From: Akebia trifoliata
Taxonomy: Eukaryota; Streptophyta; Magnoliopsida; Ranunculales; Lardizabalaceae
Length of the DNA: 64,000 nt
NCBI GenBank assembly: GCA_017979445.1
Contig: JADQWC010000023.1
Coordinates: forward strand, 1 to 64,000
Direction: 5' to 3'
The position numbers and the translations under genes are program-made. A model generated the notes under the pieces. That model made no database searches. It saw only the letters and a list, made by a program, of their open reading frames with translations, and was not told the DNA's origin. Shown piece by piece: positions 1 through 11,154 of the stretch; the first letter of the stretch is position 1; every line of letters begins with the position of its first letter.

Positions 1-1375
1 TCAAGTTACGGGCTTGGAAGGTATTAGGCACCAACCCCGCCCGACAAATGTCGATCTCTACTATACGATGCTAAAAGACCTAAAACAAAATAATAAAACA
101 TATAGAATAAAAATATACTTATACGATGATCGCAACGATTTGTTCCCTCAGAATTGGTAGAATGTCTCTTCGTAAAATACTCCTCGCTTTGTTTCCGTCA
201 CTTGATTTACTTCAGATCTTCAAGATAAAGTACCTCCTTCTTAAATCTGAGTATTTTCTAAATTTTTAATGGATTTCTACATATTTTTTGGAGAGTTTTT
301 GGAAGTTTTTCTACAAAACCTAGGGTTTGGATGATAAGTAGGGAGTTAGGACTTCAAAAGCAAGGTTTGAAGAAGGCTAGGAAGACTTTTTAACCTACTT
401 TTTCTAAGGTTTATTTTGATCTGCGAAATTAGGTTGTGGAGGCTCCAATTTATATATTTTTTTGGAAGAATTAGGGTTTGACTAGGTTTCATTTTAATTA
501 GGTTTTGACTTAAGTCTTATTTGATTGACTAGGTTTCTTTAAATTAGGATTTTGACTTAAATCTTATTTGATTGACTAGGTTTCTTTAGATTAGGGTATA
601 TTTTTTAATTTTCAAGAATCCCTCATAATTATATTTTAATTCTTTAGACCCCCAAATGGAGGGATTTTTTAATAAATATCAGGGGCTCCACTTAAATAAG
701 TGAGCAACCAACAACAATTTTGCCTGAGGACTTGATTGATTAATTTTTTTGTTTCATATTTTTAAATTAATTTTGTTAAGATTTCACTTTCTTTTAATTA
801 ATATTTTAATTATTAATTTCAAAATTTTAAATTGTTAAAATGAAAAATTACTATTTTGCCTCCGTAGAGAATTTTTACGTTTTAAGTCATTTTTCGATGT
901 TTCGGGATATTTTGAAATCAGTTTTTCATAAAGAATTCAATGGGATTATGGGTATGTGTCATTTATGATTTTTTTGCATAAAACGATTGTGAACCCTATG
1001 AGGAGTATTTTCGTAATTTTGTCGAACTTGGTGAAAATTGACGAAATGATTTATTTGGTTTTAATTTGTTATTTTATGTGTTCGAAAGGATTTTCCTAAG
1101 CGTAATGTGAGCTCTAAGGATGTTTTGATAATTTGGGTCATTTTTTTATGATTTTTATCGTAAGACTTCTTTTTGTCTGAACAATGATGATTTTTATGTT
1201 TTTGGGATTATATTTTCCTAGCGTAGTGTGGTTTCTAAAGTTTTGTTAGTTTGTGATATCTCATCTGAATTTTTGAAACAAATCTCGTAACAAATAAAGC
1301 ATCCATCATTAGGAATCGTCGCGATCGGGTTGACGAGTTGATAAATCAAGCTAGTGCAAAAATGAGGTGTCTACA
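1..1375 (-). mobile_element. Tat/Ogre-type LTR fragment, reverse orientation
   Basis: Read on the minus strand, this begins with TGTAGACACC and the block with 'ctcgtcaaccc' that also opens the LTRs at 26723 and 38078. At the window edge it reaches the 'ggttggtgcctaa' block that lies about 170 bp from the end of those LTRs. It is therefore a diverged, somewhat shortened LTR of the same family as element D, cut by the window start. It is more diverged from the D LTRs than they are from each other. No purine tract is visible beyond 1375, so that side may be outer flank and not internal element sequence. Confidence 0.8.
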
Positions 1376-1999
1376 GTGGAAACCCCAAGATCTTCAGAAT
1401 AGGCATGGAGAATTTTTACTGTTTGCTTAGTTGATTACAAAGTCAAATTGCAACATTTCTGAGGTGATCTCTGTCTGTTTCTCTCTCTCTCTCTCATTAT
1501 TTATTCCTTGTAAAATCAAAGATGAGTAATGGGCTTCCCATCTTCGTAAAATCAAACATGATAAAAGGTTGGTCATTTTAAAAAAAAGAGGAGGTTTGCA
1601 AAAAATGAATTCTAAAACGGTCATCCCAAACAACCATATGTTTGACATGGCGACGAAGTCTTCAATTATCTAAAAATCGAACCAATAAGGTGTATTTGAT
1701 CTAGGAAACAGTGGCAACGTAGGGAAACTCTAAACCTTGAGGAAAATAAGAGGACATGATAGAGCGGAGAGAGCCAGAAGGGAAGAAAGGCATCACGAAC
1801 ATTTGCTTCTGATTGTGTTTGATTTCTAAGCAATTATGTGACTCAATTTCATTTGTTAGTGCCTAATTGCTTTTATTAAAGTTTGTTTAATAATGGAATT
1901 TCAATATATAATATGAATTTTGAGTTGTTTAATTTAATTTGGAGCTTGTTTTATGATTTTTCTTTTGTTTTTTATTTTTCTGATTTGTGAATTAGAGGA
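1376..1999. other. AT-rich spacer, no gene seen
   Basis: Short ORFs only, with no recognisable domain. A short CT microsatellite lies near 1481-1496. Nothing in the sequence supports a function. Confidence 0.5.
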
Positions 2000-2220
2000 C
2001 CGTGTTATTGTTTGTTAAACCTCCAAATTCGACGGCTGTACTCTATGGATTTTTTTTATTTTTTTTAAAGTTCATTCTCCAATAATTTGATAGTCCAGGG
2101 CCGTCAAAAAAAAAATTCTACATGAAAATATTTGACAGGCATATTTGACGGGATGGTCCGTCGAATTTCTCAAAATTTGATGGGCTAAGCCCGTCAAATA
2201 TGAGCTTTTTTCACATAGTG
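2000..2220. mobile_element. CACTA-like transposon terminus
   Basis: The segment ends in 'cacatagtg' at 2220, so the reverse complement starts CACTATGTG as a CACTA-type terminus would. The 200 bp inside it repeats a short motif in both orientations (TTTGACGG and CCGTCAAA variants), which resembles the subterminal repeats of CACTA elements. No matching left terminus or transposase was found, so only one end is present or recognisable. The LINE fragment starts immediately after. Confidence 0.45.
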
Positions 2221-2223
2221 GTA

Positions 2224-3450
2224 GAGACAATATTCGATTAGCTTCCATTAGTGACAAGGTCGAAGTTCATAGTCCCCTTTGGTCAAATGAATCGAATCAT
2301 ATTGTTTGGATTAAAACATCCAATGGACGTTTTACCTATAAATCTATCTGAGAGTCTATTCGTGGTGGGGGTGTAGAAGTGAGATGGAGTGAAATCATTT
2401 GGAATAAATTCAATGTTTCCAGACATTATTTTATCACTTGGAAGGCATTCCGGAGAAGACTTTTAACAACAGAAAACTTCAGGAAGAAGGGCATCCACAT
2501 GGTTTGTAAATGCGTGCTATGCGGTAAACCTTGTGAAGATAATGATCATTTATTCTTAGCTTGTGAGTTTAGCTCAAGCCTTTGGAAAAAAAATTCTTGG
2601 CACCTTTGGTGGGTTCAATTCTAGAGGAAGGCGAATTCATCGTCCAAAATCGGTTGGGGCTTGTTATGAAGTTTGCGTTTTGTGTCATGGTCTACCACAC
2701 GTGGTGAGAGTGCAATAGAAGAATTTTCGAGGGGACTTTGAAGAATTGGTATTCCATTTTCCATAGCATCAAGGATGACATCCAAGGGAAATTTGATGGG
2801 GCTATAATCTCTAAGTTCCAGGATAGGGATGATCTCATTAATTGGGGCTGCCATTCGGCGTTAAATTCAAGGATTCAAAAATCAGATAATTGGATTTTAC
2901 CTATGGAAGGGATCCTAAAGCTGAACAATGATGGGTTCATAAAAAATGCAGGTGGTGAGTACTGGTTTGCTGGTAGAAACTGCTTGGGTACCTTGCTGTT
3001 TGCTGGATTGGTAGCACATCTTCTTCTGATGTTTCTACTATTGAGCTAGAGGCAATTCTCCATGGGCTAAAGGTTGCTCTTCAGCATGGTTTCCTTTATT
3101 TGATGGTAAATGTCGATTCTCTCTATGCTATTAATTTCTTGAATGTTGTTTGGAAGTGCTCGTTGAGGTATCTTAACCTTCTGCGTTTGATTAAAGATGT
3201 GGCAAAGGAATTCTCCTCAGCTTATGAGTTCAGCTAGCGTGACTCAAATGGGTGGCGGATTGGTTAGCAAAGAGAGGAGTTTCCTCTTAGAGCTCTACGA
3301 TGTTTACTGAAGATTTTCCATTTGATTTGGCTTCACTTTGTTTTCAAGACATTGCTTGTAATTCGATTAGGCATTAGCCTCTTTTCAATAAAAGGGTGGG
3401 ACCCTATATAGCCCTTGCTTACTAATTAAAAAATAATAATAATAAAAATT
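2224..3450 (+). mobile_element. LINE 3' end: zinc-binding RT domain and RNase H, decayed
   Basis: Translated pieces in several frames read as the C-terminal part of a plant non-LTR retrotransposon polyprotein. Around 2379-2620 there is a zf-RVT-like region (W-IIWNKFNVSR, the Cys pair CVLCGK, then DNDHLFLAC). Around 2890-3240 there is an RNase H-like part (LKLNNDGF, then ELEAILHGLKVAL and VNVDSLYAI). Frameshifts and stops separate the pieces. The 3' end has 'aataaaagg' followed by an A-rich tail near 3420-3445, as expected for a LINE. The 5' part is missing. Confidence 0.75.
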
Positions 3451-3753
3451 GTAAGGATCATAACATACCCCCATGCTTCAAGGCCAACATCCTCTTTGGC
3501 CCACTTTATGGCGAGCCCCCCCCCCCCCCTTGGCCTTCTTTCTTTTGCATAAGTCCCCCTTTCCCAGACTAATCATAGTGACCTATTACGCTGGACCCTT
3601 TCATATCCCATACTATGGTGAGCTCTTTTTATTTTTCTTTTTAGGACCTCTTCCATATCTCATACTATATAGGAGCTCCTTTCTCCCTTTCCCTTTCTTT
3701 TTTTTCTAGCTCTCCACAATCACCTCCCCCTGACTCGAACCTTGGACGTGGGT

Positions 3754-3767
3754 TGGCTCTGATACCA
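3754..3767 (-). other. tRNA-iMet-type primer binding site, reverse strand
   Basis: On the minus strand this reads TGGTATCAGAGCC, the classic initiator-Met primer site of plant Copia and TRIM elements. It lies two bases after 'aaca', a possible LTR end. A minus-strand LTR would therefore extend to higher coordinates from about 3770, but its far end and a partner LTR were not found. The interval 3451-3753 has a C15 run near 3520 and no gene. Confidence 0.4.
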
Positions 3768-4235
3768 AATGTTAATAATCAAATCAATGCTCCAAAAATA
3801 CCTAATCGTCGAAGAAGAGGAAAGTTTAAGTCTTAACCTAAGAATCGTAACACTTATTTTGAAACATTTTACAAAATTTTGTGAGTTTGTTATGGAGAAA
3901 CTTTCAGCTAAAATACCCTAATTTTTAATGGGATTTTAGCATTTCAAATTCCACACAATTTTTTATGAAGAGAGTCAAGATCATAGATCTCCTTCCAAGC
4001 TGGTTTAGATGAGAAATCTATCTTTGGAGAAGGCTGACATGCCAGATGGAGGTACAAGGTGTTATGGTTAGATGCTGTAAAATTACCTCTCCATTAAGTA
4101 AATGCGAGTGAAAAGGCATTTGATATGGTCAAAGAATGGAACAAGGTGGAGGATTGAATCCCTCCTCACACCCCAATACATGTCATGTAAGCCACAATCC
4201 AAGAAATTAAGGCCTATAATATCTCTTCTTTATAA

Positions 4236-4458
4236 GAGTCGTGATAATCTGACTTAGGCACGTGACATACTCAATCGACTTACTTGACGTGATAGGCTCA
4301 AAAATCATAGATGTGCTCTCCTTGGGATACAGAACTGCATTTTTTAATGGGGAACCATGGTTCTGTATCCCGAGGAGAGCCCATCTACGGTTCTCGAGCC
4401 TATCACGTCAGATAAGTCAATGGAGTTGCCACGTGCCTAAGTCAGATTATCAGCACTC
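4236..4458. mobile_element. MULE-type MITE, copy 1
   Basis: A 223-bp element with long imperfect terminal inverted repeats: 'gtgataatctgac' at the left and 'gtcagattatc' at the right, continuing inward through 'ttaggcacgtg'. It is flanked by 9-bp near-duplicates, tctttataa (4227-4235) and tttttataa (4459-4467). A 9-bp target duplication is the hallmark of Mutator-like elements. Related copies lie at 7871, 9297 and 57288. It has no coding capacity. Confidence 0.75.
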
Positions 4459-4618
4459 TTTTTATAATTTCCTTGTATACGATGTGGATACCTCTTGATA
4501 TCTAAGTAAAGAATAGAGTCTCAGCATAATTAAATTATTTCATATTTCAGCAATAGGTTTTATTAAATACACAAATACATCTACAGCAAACTTAATAAGC
4601 TTGAGGCAAAACCTAAAC

Positions 4619-7600
4619 CTAAAACTCGTTGGAGTGTATTTCCTTTTTATTCATAATGCTCGACCCAAGAAGGACTTGTTTAATTTTGAGCAATTCTATG
4701 AGAACATCTTTGATTTTCATTCGCTCACCTGGTGATTCTGTGGAACATGAAACTCCAGTTTTAACTATGGAAACTAAGCATTCCTGCACAATATTGTGAT
4801 CATTGTGATCTTCTTCTAAAAGTAGTCCCGAATCCACAATATCCAACACCCGTTCAACCAAAGCCATTTTAGCAAAGTAATGAATGCTTAAACCATCCTT
4901 GAACATGTCATCAATTGGTTTCTTTCCGGTAAACATCTCCAGTAAAAGTATTCCATAACTATAAACATCCCCTTCTGTAGAGACTTCAGCACCCACTCCA
5001 TACTCTGCAATTCATGAAGCCACTTAAATTACCAAATACTTTACAAACTAATTTAAAATATTATGAAAATAAATCAAATTAATTAATACCTGGAGGAATA
5101 TACCCAATTGTTCCTTTGATGGCAATTGAGCTGGTATCATAATTGCTACAAATGTTGGTGTCCTTGATAAGAAACTTTGCTAATCCAAAGTCGGCCACAA
5201 GTGCGGTCATGTCATCATCAAGAAGAATATTACTTGACTTCAGGTCACAGTGAACAATGGGTGTCTCGCAGTGATTATGAAGATAATCCAAAGCAGAAGC
5301 AACATCGATCAATATATCTAACCTTTGGAAAAGGTTCAAATACCTTGATAGATCATGTTGTGCATTTGAACTTGGGTGCAACCAATTCTCTAGACTTCCA
5401 TTAGGCTTGAATTCAAGAACTAGTGCTTTGAAATCATTACCTTTGTAATCCATACTTGAGCAGACAGTCAAGATCTTGAGTAAATTCCGGTGCCGAACTT
5501 TACTCAAGGCACGACATTCATTAATGAAACTCTTGGAAGCTCCTGTTTCCACGAGGTTAAGTACTTTCACAGCAACAGGTATCTCATCCTGGTAAAGAAT
5601 TCCTTTATATACAGAAGAAAAATGCCCCACACCAACTAAGTTGGTCGAAGCGAATCCACTCGTTGCTTCATGGAGTTCTCTGTAAGAAACCCTTCCGTCT
5701 TGAACTCCCACGTAAATTGTGGAAGAAAACTTCATTCTTGGCTTTATTTTGCAATAAAGAGCAAGAAAACTTGCTAGCACAACCAAAGATAAAACTACAC
5801 CAATTGTGATCTTCAAAGCGAGATACTCATTTCGCTTCTTAGATTTCTTGATAGAACATGCAGGTAACTGAAGTTCAAGAATGCCCCCACATAGCCTCCT
5901 ATTTCCAACTATTGAAAATGCACTTGTATTTTTGAAAACTCCATCTTCTGGTACCTCACCCTCAAAATCATTGAATGACAAATTTAAATTTTGTAAAAAA
6001 GGAAGGTCCTTCAAATCTTTAGGAATTTTTCCAGACAAATTATTTCTAGAAAAATCTACATTTTGAATACCTCTCAAAGAATTAAAAGAGTTAGGGATAG
6101 GTCCTTGAAAGAAATTGCTTTCCAAAAAAATGCTTTCCAATTTCAAACAACCACCAATCGTGCTAGGAATTTTACCAGACAATTTGTTCATTGAGACATC
6201 TAACTCTCCAAGGTTTATCAAGTTACCTACTTCGAAAGGAAGGGGCCCCGTCAAAGAATTATTAGCCAAATTAATAGAAAGATACTGCGGGGATGAACCA
6301 ATAACCTCCTTTGGTATGGTACCATTTAGGTTATTTGAAGATAGATCCAAGATTTGCAAAAAACCACATTTTCCAAGATTTGAATTGATGGTTCCTACTA
6401 AGCCATTTTCTGATAAATTGAGCTCGAATAATCGAGATAAATTCCCGAGGGAGGAAGGAATCTTCCCTGAGATTCTATTTCCACTTAAATGCAAGCTTGA
6501 TAGGTTTCGAAGCTTCCCGATACTATCAGGAATACTTCCAACGAGAAAGTTATTGTTCATCGTCAATAAAATTAGATTAACGAGGTTCTCGATTCCAGTA
6601 GGGATGACACCAAATATTTGATTTTTTCCTAGAGATAGATGAAAGAGCTGGTTAGAGAGATTGGATATAGAGTTGGGTAGCTTACCTCCAAAATGATTGT
6701 GGTGATATCCAAGAGCTGTAGATTGGTACAGTTGGACAGAGAATCAATGAAATTCAAATCATCATCTTTCCCACTGCTTCCAAGATGATTGGCATTCAAA
6801 AGTAGATACTGGAGACCCTTTAGATTTCCCACCTCAATAGGGACTTTTCCACTGAAATTGTTTCTATCAAAATCAAGCATCTCAAGTTGTGAGGCATTGA
6901 ATAATGATACAGGAATGGATCCATAAAAATGATTTTGTCCAATTAAAAAGATGCGGATATTGGGAATATTGAGACCGATCTCAAGTGGAAGACTACCAAT
7001 TAATTGATTACTCGGCGCAGAAAGAACTTGTAAATACGAGAGATTGAAAAGAGAGGGAGGAAACATGCCAGACAAGATGTTTACACCAAGGGAAAGATGG
7101 ATTAGATTTTTTAGTTGGCCTAGGGATATTGGAATACTTCCTTCCAAACTATTGGATCCTATGGCAAGGTTGGTGAGAGAGGAAAGGTTACCTAAAGAAG
7201 ATGGAATCGAACCTGTTAGATTATTGGTGCCAAGAGACAGTTGGACAAGCTTGGACAGATAACCAATCTCGATGGGTATACTTCCTTCGAGCTTGTTGTA
7301 CCTTAAAAGTAGACTTCTGAGATTGAAGCAATGAGACAGATTGACTGGAATTTTCCCTATGAGAGAATTGTTGTTCATATTGAAGCTCTGTAACCTGAAC
7401 AAACGGCCCACTTCTTCGGGGATATTTCCTTGGAAGCCATTATCCTGAAGGTTTATGCTTCTGAGGAAAGAGAGGTTTCCAATGAAAGGAGGTAAGGATC
7501 CTACCAACCCTTGGGATTGTAAATTCAAAACTATCACCCTTTGATGTCGATGACTACATGTAATGCCTTGCCATTGGCAAAAATGGAGAGTATCGTTCCA

Positions 7601-7771
7601 AGAGCTCATAATTCGAATAGGATCATTAGTTATACCGTCCTTGAAGGAAAGCAAGGCGAGTCGATCCGTTTCATTTCCGAGGAGGATTCGAGCTGTTGCA
7701 AATCGAGTGGGTAAATTGATAAGCAAGAGAAGAATGGAAAATATCATGAGAAAGAAACTAAATGAACTCAT
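4619..7771 (-). pseudogene. LRR receptor-like kinase (subfamily XII type), one frameshift
   Basis: This would encode a plasma-membrane receptor kinase of the EFR/Xa21-like group, about 1020 residues. In order: signal peptide (first ~28 residues), LRRNT cap (DRLALLSFKDG, WNDTLHFCQWQGITC), roughly 20 leucine-rich repeats, a transmembrane helix near residue 660 (ITIGVVLSLVVLASFLALY), and a kinase domain with VAVKVLN, HCDLKSSNILL and DFGLAK. The Cys in HCD makes it a non-RD kinase, as is usual for pattern-recognition receptors. The glycine loop is unusual (GVGHFSSVYKG). A phase-1 intron of 85 bp (5005-5089) splits the kinase after GTIGYIPP, and exon 2 is 4619-5004. The ATG at 7771 is preferred; the longer reading frame begins with TTG at 7780. 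One base is missing near 6700, in the LRR after NLQLLDI; the frame resumes at once with NHFGGKLPNS. All else is open, so this is a recent pseudogene or a sequence error. Confidence 0.85.
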
Positions 7772-7854
7772 GGTGAACAACGAAAGCTATAATCAATTAA
7801 GTTTCTTTTGTATTGACAGAGCTATGGCTTGGCTTCTCCTTAACCTTGGGTGTA

Positions 7855-7868
7855 TAATATATATAAAC
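7855..7868 (-). promoter_or_regulatory. Candidate TATA box of the receptor kinase
   Basis: On the minus strand, TTTATATATATTA lies about 85-95 bp before the ATG at 7771. A MITE (7871-8560) is inserted directly upstream of it, and the 9-bp target duplication overlaps this AT-rich stretch. Confidence 0.45.
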
Positions 7869-7870
7869 AG

Positions 7871-7967
7871 GAATCGTGATAATCTGACTATCTCACGTAT
7901 GGTAAATTCAAACAACTATCCTGATGTGATAATTTTGGAATTTTTCCCTAAAAAAATATATATATAT

Positions 7968-8013
<46 letters not shown>

Positions 8014-8560
8014 GGGCGGTTCAAGGGCCATATGAGAAAACATATGAAAAACCTTTCGTTTTTCAAAATAAGAGTTAGAGGTTTTGGATTGAGCTGATTT
8101 TTTGCAAGGATGGTCACTATGATGAAAAGATCATCCTCACAAAAAATCAGCTCAATCAGAAACTTCTAAATCCATCAAAAGTGATTTACAAATTAGTGAT
8201 AAAAATTGGTAAAAAATCGACGGTCCACATTTTAAATCACTTTTAATGGGGTTAGAAGTTTCAGATTGGGCTGATTTTTTTTTTTTTTTTTTATGATCTT
8301 CCCATCATAGAGATCATCCTCACAAAAAATCAGCTCAATCCAAAATTTCTAACCCATATTTTAAAATTTTATAAAAAACCGAAAGTTTTTACATATGTTT
8401 TCTCATATGGCCCTTGAACCTGACCCATATATATATACATGTGTGTGTATCACGAGATAATAGTGTATCCCGAGGAACATAGATCTACTGTTCTCAATCT
8501 TGTCACGTCAGGTAGGTGATTGAGTTTGACATGTTGTTAGCCATCTCATCACGACAACTC
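7871..8560. mobile_element. MULE-type MITE, copy 2, interrupted by a nested fold-back element
   Basis: The left end 'gaatcgtgataatctgac' and right end 'catcacgacaactc' match copy 1. It is flanked by an exact 9-bp duplication, tataaacag, at 7862-7870 and 8561-8569. The interior is interrupted by AT repeats and the fold-back element at 8013-8426, which makes this copy about 690 bp. It lies about 100 bp upstream of the receptor-kinase start codon. Confidence 0.8.
8013..8426. mobile_element. Fold-back MITE nested inside MULE-MITE copy 2
   Basis: Long terminal inverted repeats: left 'ggttcaagggccatatgaga' and right 'tctcatatggcccttgaacc', extending further inward through 'aaaacatatg'. A second inverted motif inside ('aaaaaatcagctcaatc' and its complement) recurs several times. 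It is surrounded by TA dinucleotide repeats, suggesting insertion into TA. No ORF of note. Confidence 0.75.
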
Positions 8561-8569
8561 TATAAACAG

Positions 8570-8804
8570 TTCTACGTCAGAAATAGATTGACTTCCTTGC
8601 ACACTGCTTCCTACTCTGCACCGACATAGAAGTGTGGCAGACAGCCATAGGTTTCTTTCCTTGTAACTTGAGAAATGAAATGGTAAATGCTGAAATGACA
8701 CAAGCCGGGTCACAAGGGTGAAAGAAAAAATGACGTGATGGCGTGCATATAATTGTAAATGCTTTTTACTTATATCTCACCGAAAAACATCTATGATAAT
8801 GTGT
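8570..8804. other. Intergenic spacer
   Basis: No coding signal or repeat structure was recognised between the two MITEs. Confidence 0.4.
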
Positions 8805-8812
8805 ACGACATC

Positions 8813-9062
8813 CAGTGGCGGAGTCAGGATTTTCTTGTAATGGGGGCAAATTATCACTAGTTGTATAGTTGAAGAACTTGAATAGAGAGAGGTGAGGGTG
8901 TAGGGGTAAAAATTAAAGGGAAATGAGGGGTGTGGGGGCAACTGGAGAGAGAGGTGAGGGAGTAGAGACAAATGAGACATGTAATTAGTTGAAAATATAG
9001 GGGTGTCTCAAAGTTCTGTGGGGGCAATTGCCCCCACCAACTCCTTACTAGCTCTGCCCTTG
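8813..9062. mobile_element. hAT-type MITE with perfect 8-bp target duplication
   Basis: The element begins CAGTGGCGGAG and ends CTCTGCCCTTG, so its termini are imperfect inverted repeats of the hAT type. Exact 8-bp flanks, acgacatc, occur at 8805-8812 and 9063-9070; an 8-bp duplication is diagnostic of hAT transposons. The 250-bp body carries 'gggggcaa' and 'ggggcaattgccccc' motifs and has no coding capacity. Confidence 0.9.
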
Positions 9063-9296
9063 ACGACATCACAAGTTTTTGTCATCCTTATGTCTCGTTT
9101 TGTTGTTACCCCAGCACGACTCAAATAAAAGCTTTGCTTCTCTCACTGCCACATCAGTAAAGTGTTAAAACACAATGTAGAATAACTCTTTTAGGAATGG
9201 TTTCGCTCCACAGGTCGGCCAGCTTCATTTTCGTTTAAAGTTATCCTGAACTAACAACACTGATGTGGCAGTGTTCTCATGACCACATATTTTTTT

Positions 9297-9525
9297 TCTT
9301 TAATAATCTGACTACCAACGGGGCAAACTCAATTACCTATTCTGATGTGACAAGTTTGGTATCGTGGATATGTTCTCCTTGAGATACACAATTACACTTT
9401 CCCATAAAAAAGTGTATCTTGAGAGAATTGTATATCCCGAGGAGCATAGATTTACAATCTCCAAATTTCTCACATCACATAGTCGATTGAGTCTGCCACG
9501 TGGGATAGTCAAATTATCGCAATTC
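9297..9525. mobile_element. MULE-type MITE, copy 3
   Basis: It shares 'taatctgac' at the left, 'gataattgcgaattat'-type decay at the right ('gtcaaattatcgcaattc'), and internal blocks such as 'tatcccgaggagcatagat' with copies 1 and 2. Flanks of tattttttt occur on both sides (9288-9296 and 9526-9534). They fit a 9-bp duplication but are low in complexity, so that evidence is weak. Confidence 0.65.
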
Positions 9526-9534
9526 TATTTTTTT

Positions 9535-10508
9535 TTCCTAAAACTTGGAGAAAAATTTATGGTGCTCAAGACACTACCACATCAGCATCAACATTTTCTT
9601 TTCAATTTTACCTACAAGGGGTTTTAAATTAATTAAAAGGATTTTTTTCAAGGGATTGAAAAATATTGATTGAATACAAATTTTAATATGTTTAAGGATT
9701 TGAAGATAATGTATTTCTGGGTAGAAAAATCAATGGTTATCTTCAAGCAACCAATGTCAATGGATTTGAAGATAAGATTATCTTGAAAATGACCTTTTAA
9801 AAAATCAGTGGTTTTGAAATTGGAATTTCATATGTAACTCCGTTCAATTTCGATTTGATTACTCCAAGTTTCTTAGTTGACTCAACGAGTTTGTTCAAAT
9901 TAGTTTGAAGGCGAAATAACATCAAACTCCAACAAAGTCGAGTTGACTCAGATGACTTACGAGTCCACTCTCATAGTTTTAAAGCTATGATTGGAGCTAG
10001 TTTCAGAACTGATAGTGAGATGAAATACAGTGGCTCAACCTCATTTTTAACGATTTCATAGTTAATGATTAGGAGAACCTTAGGATATACATACACGCCT
10101 AATTATTTGGGGATTGTATTTGAAAATTGGAATTTGAGGATAATCTGGTAAAAAATAAATGTTTTAAGGTTATTTTCGGTATAAATTTTAATTTTCAAAG
10201 TGTATTTATTGCACTTTAACGTGTAACCTAAGGACACACATTGACAAGACCCATCATTTAGTGATGATAAACGGTAGAGGATGTTCACATTTGAGTCATA
10301 ATATAATGAGTCACTTAACAAATAAAATCACCCTAATTTTCTTGGCCAGCCTCTTAATTTTTCGTTGGGGACTTTATGAGGCTGTCGTACAATTTGTTCA
10401 ACCACATTTCCCAAGAAATCATATTGAAACTAATGAAGGAAGATGGTAGGACTATTGACAGCAGTAGGATACCTATCTCTATTGATTGGAGTGGACTTAT
10501 TTGCATTA
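9535..10508. other. Intergenic, no gene seen
   Basis: AT-rich sequence with a locally repeated 'gatttgaagataa' motif near 9700-9780. No recognisable coding region or terminal repeat pair. Confidence 0.4.
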
Positions 10509-11008
10509 GGACTGTCAACGGATAGATATCCGATCAGATAGTGTTATATCCAAATTTGAATCTGAAAATTTTTAATAATATCCGAATTCGAATTCGAATC
10601 CGATCAGATATCACTAACGAATATTTAAATTCGTATCCGATTTGAATAAGAAATCTACAATTCGAAAATTATCCGAAAATATCAGAAATTTATCTGAAAA
10701 AAAAAAAAATCAAATCAAATCAAATAAAATCAAATAGGTTTTGAGAGAAAGAGAGAGAGATTTCGACCGATTCGACCTGCCAATGGATGTCGATGCCGAA
10801 GGTGAGCCGCTGAGAGAGATTCCGACAGTGATTACGAGGGGTTGAGATTGTGAAAAATGATGAGGGCTAAGGGCTGAAGACGATGAGGTTTTACCCTGTG
10901 TGCGAGAGTAAAATTCCACCTATTCGAATCTGTAAAAAAAAATTGATTTTCTTATTTTTTTCAACTCCATTCGAATCTGAATAATAAAAAAATTGGGTTT
11001 TATTCTAC

Positions 11009-11044
<36 letters not shown>

Positions 11045-11118
11045 GGAAGTATCGTTGATGCTCTTCGGCCAGAGAACACAATGGTTATGGAGTTCCAAGG
11101 TCGAAAAATGGGTTTTTT

Positions 11119-11154
<36 letters not shown>

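Noticed and set aside
3473..3709. 78-codon Pro/Phe-rich ORF
   Set aside because: Composition is driven by a C15 run and T-rich tracts; no domain.
6115..6621. 168-codon plus-strand ORF inside the receptor-kinase gene
   Set aside because: It is the antisense shadow of the leucine-rich repeats, and the sense strand explains the sequence fully.
7772..7780. Upstream TTG start for the receptor kinase
   Set aside because: A normal ATG follows three codons later and directly precedes a good signal peptide.
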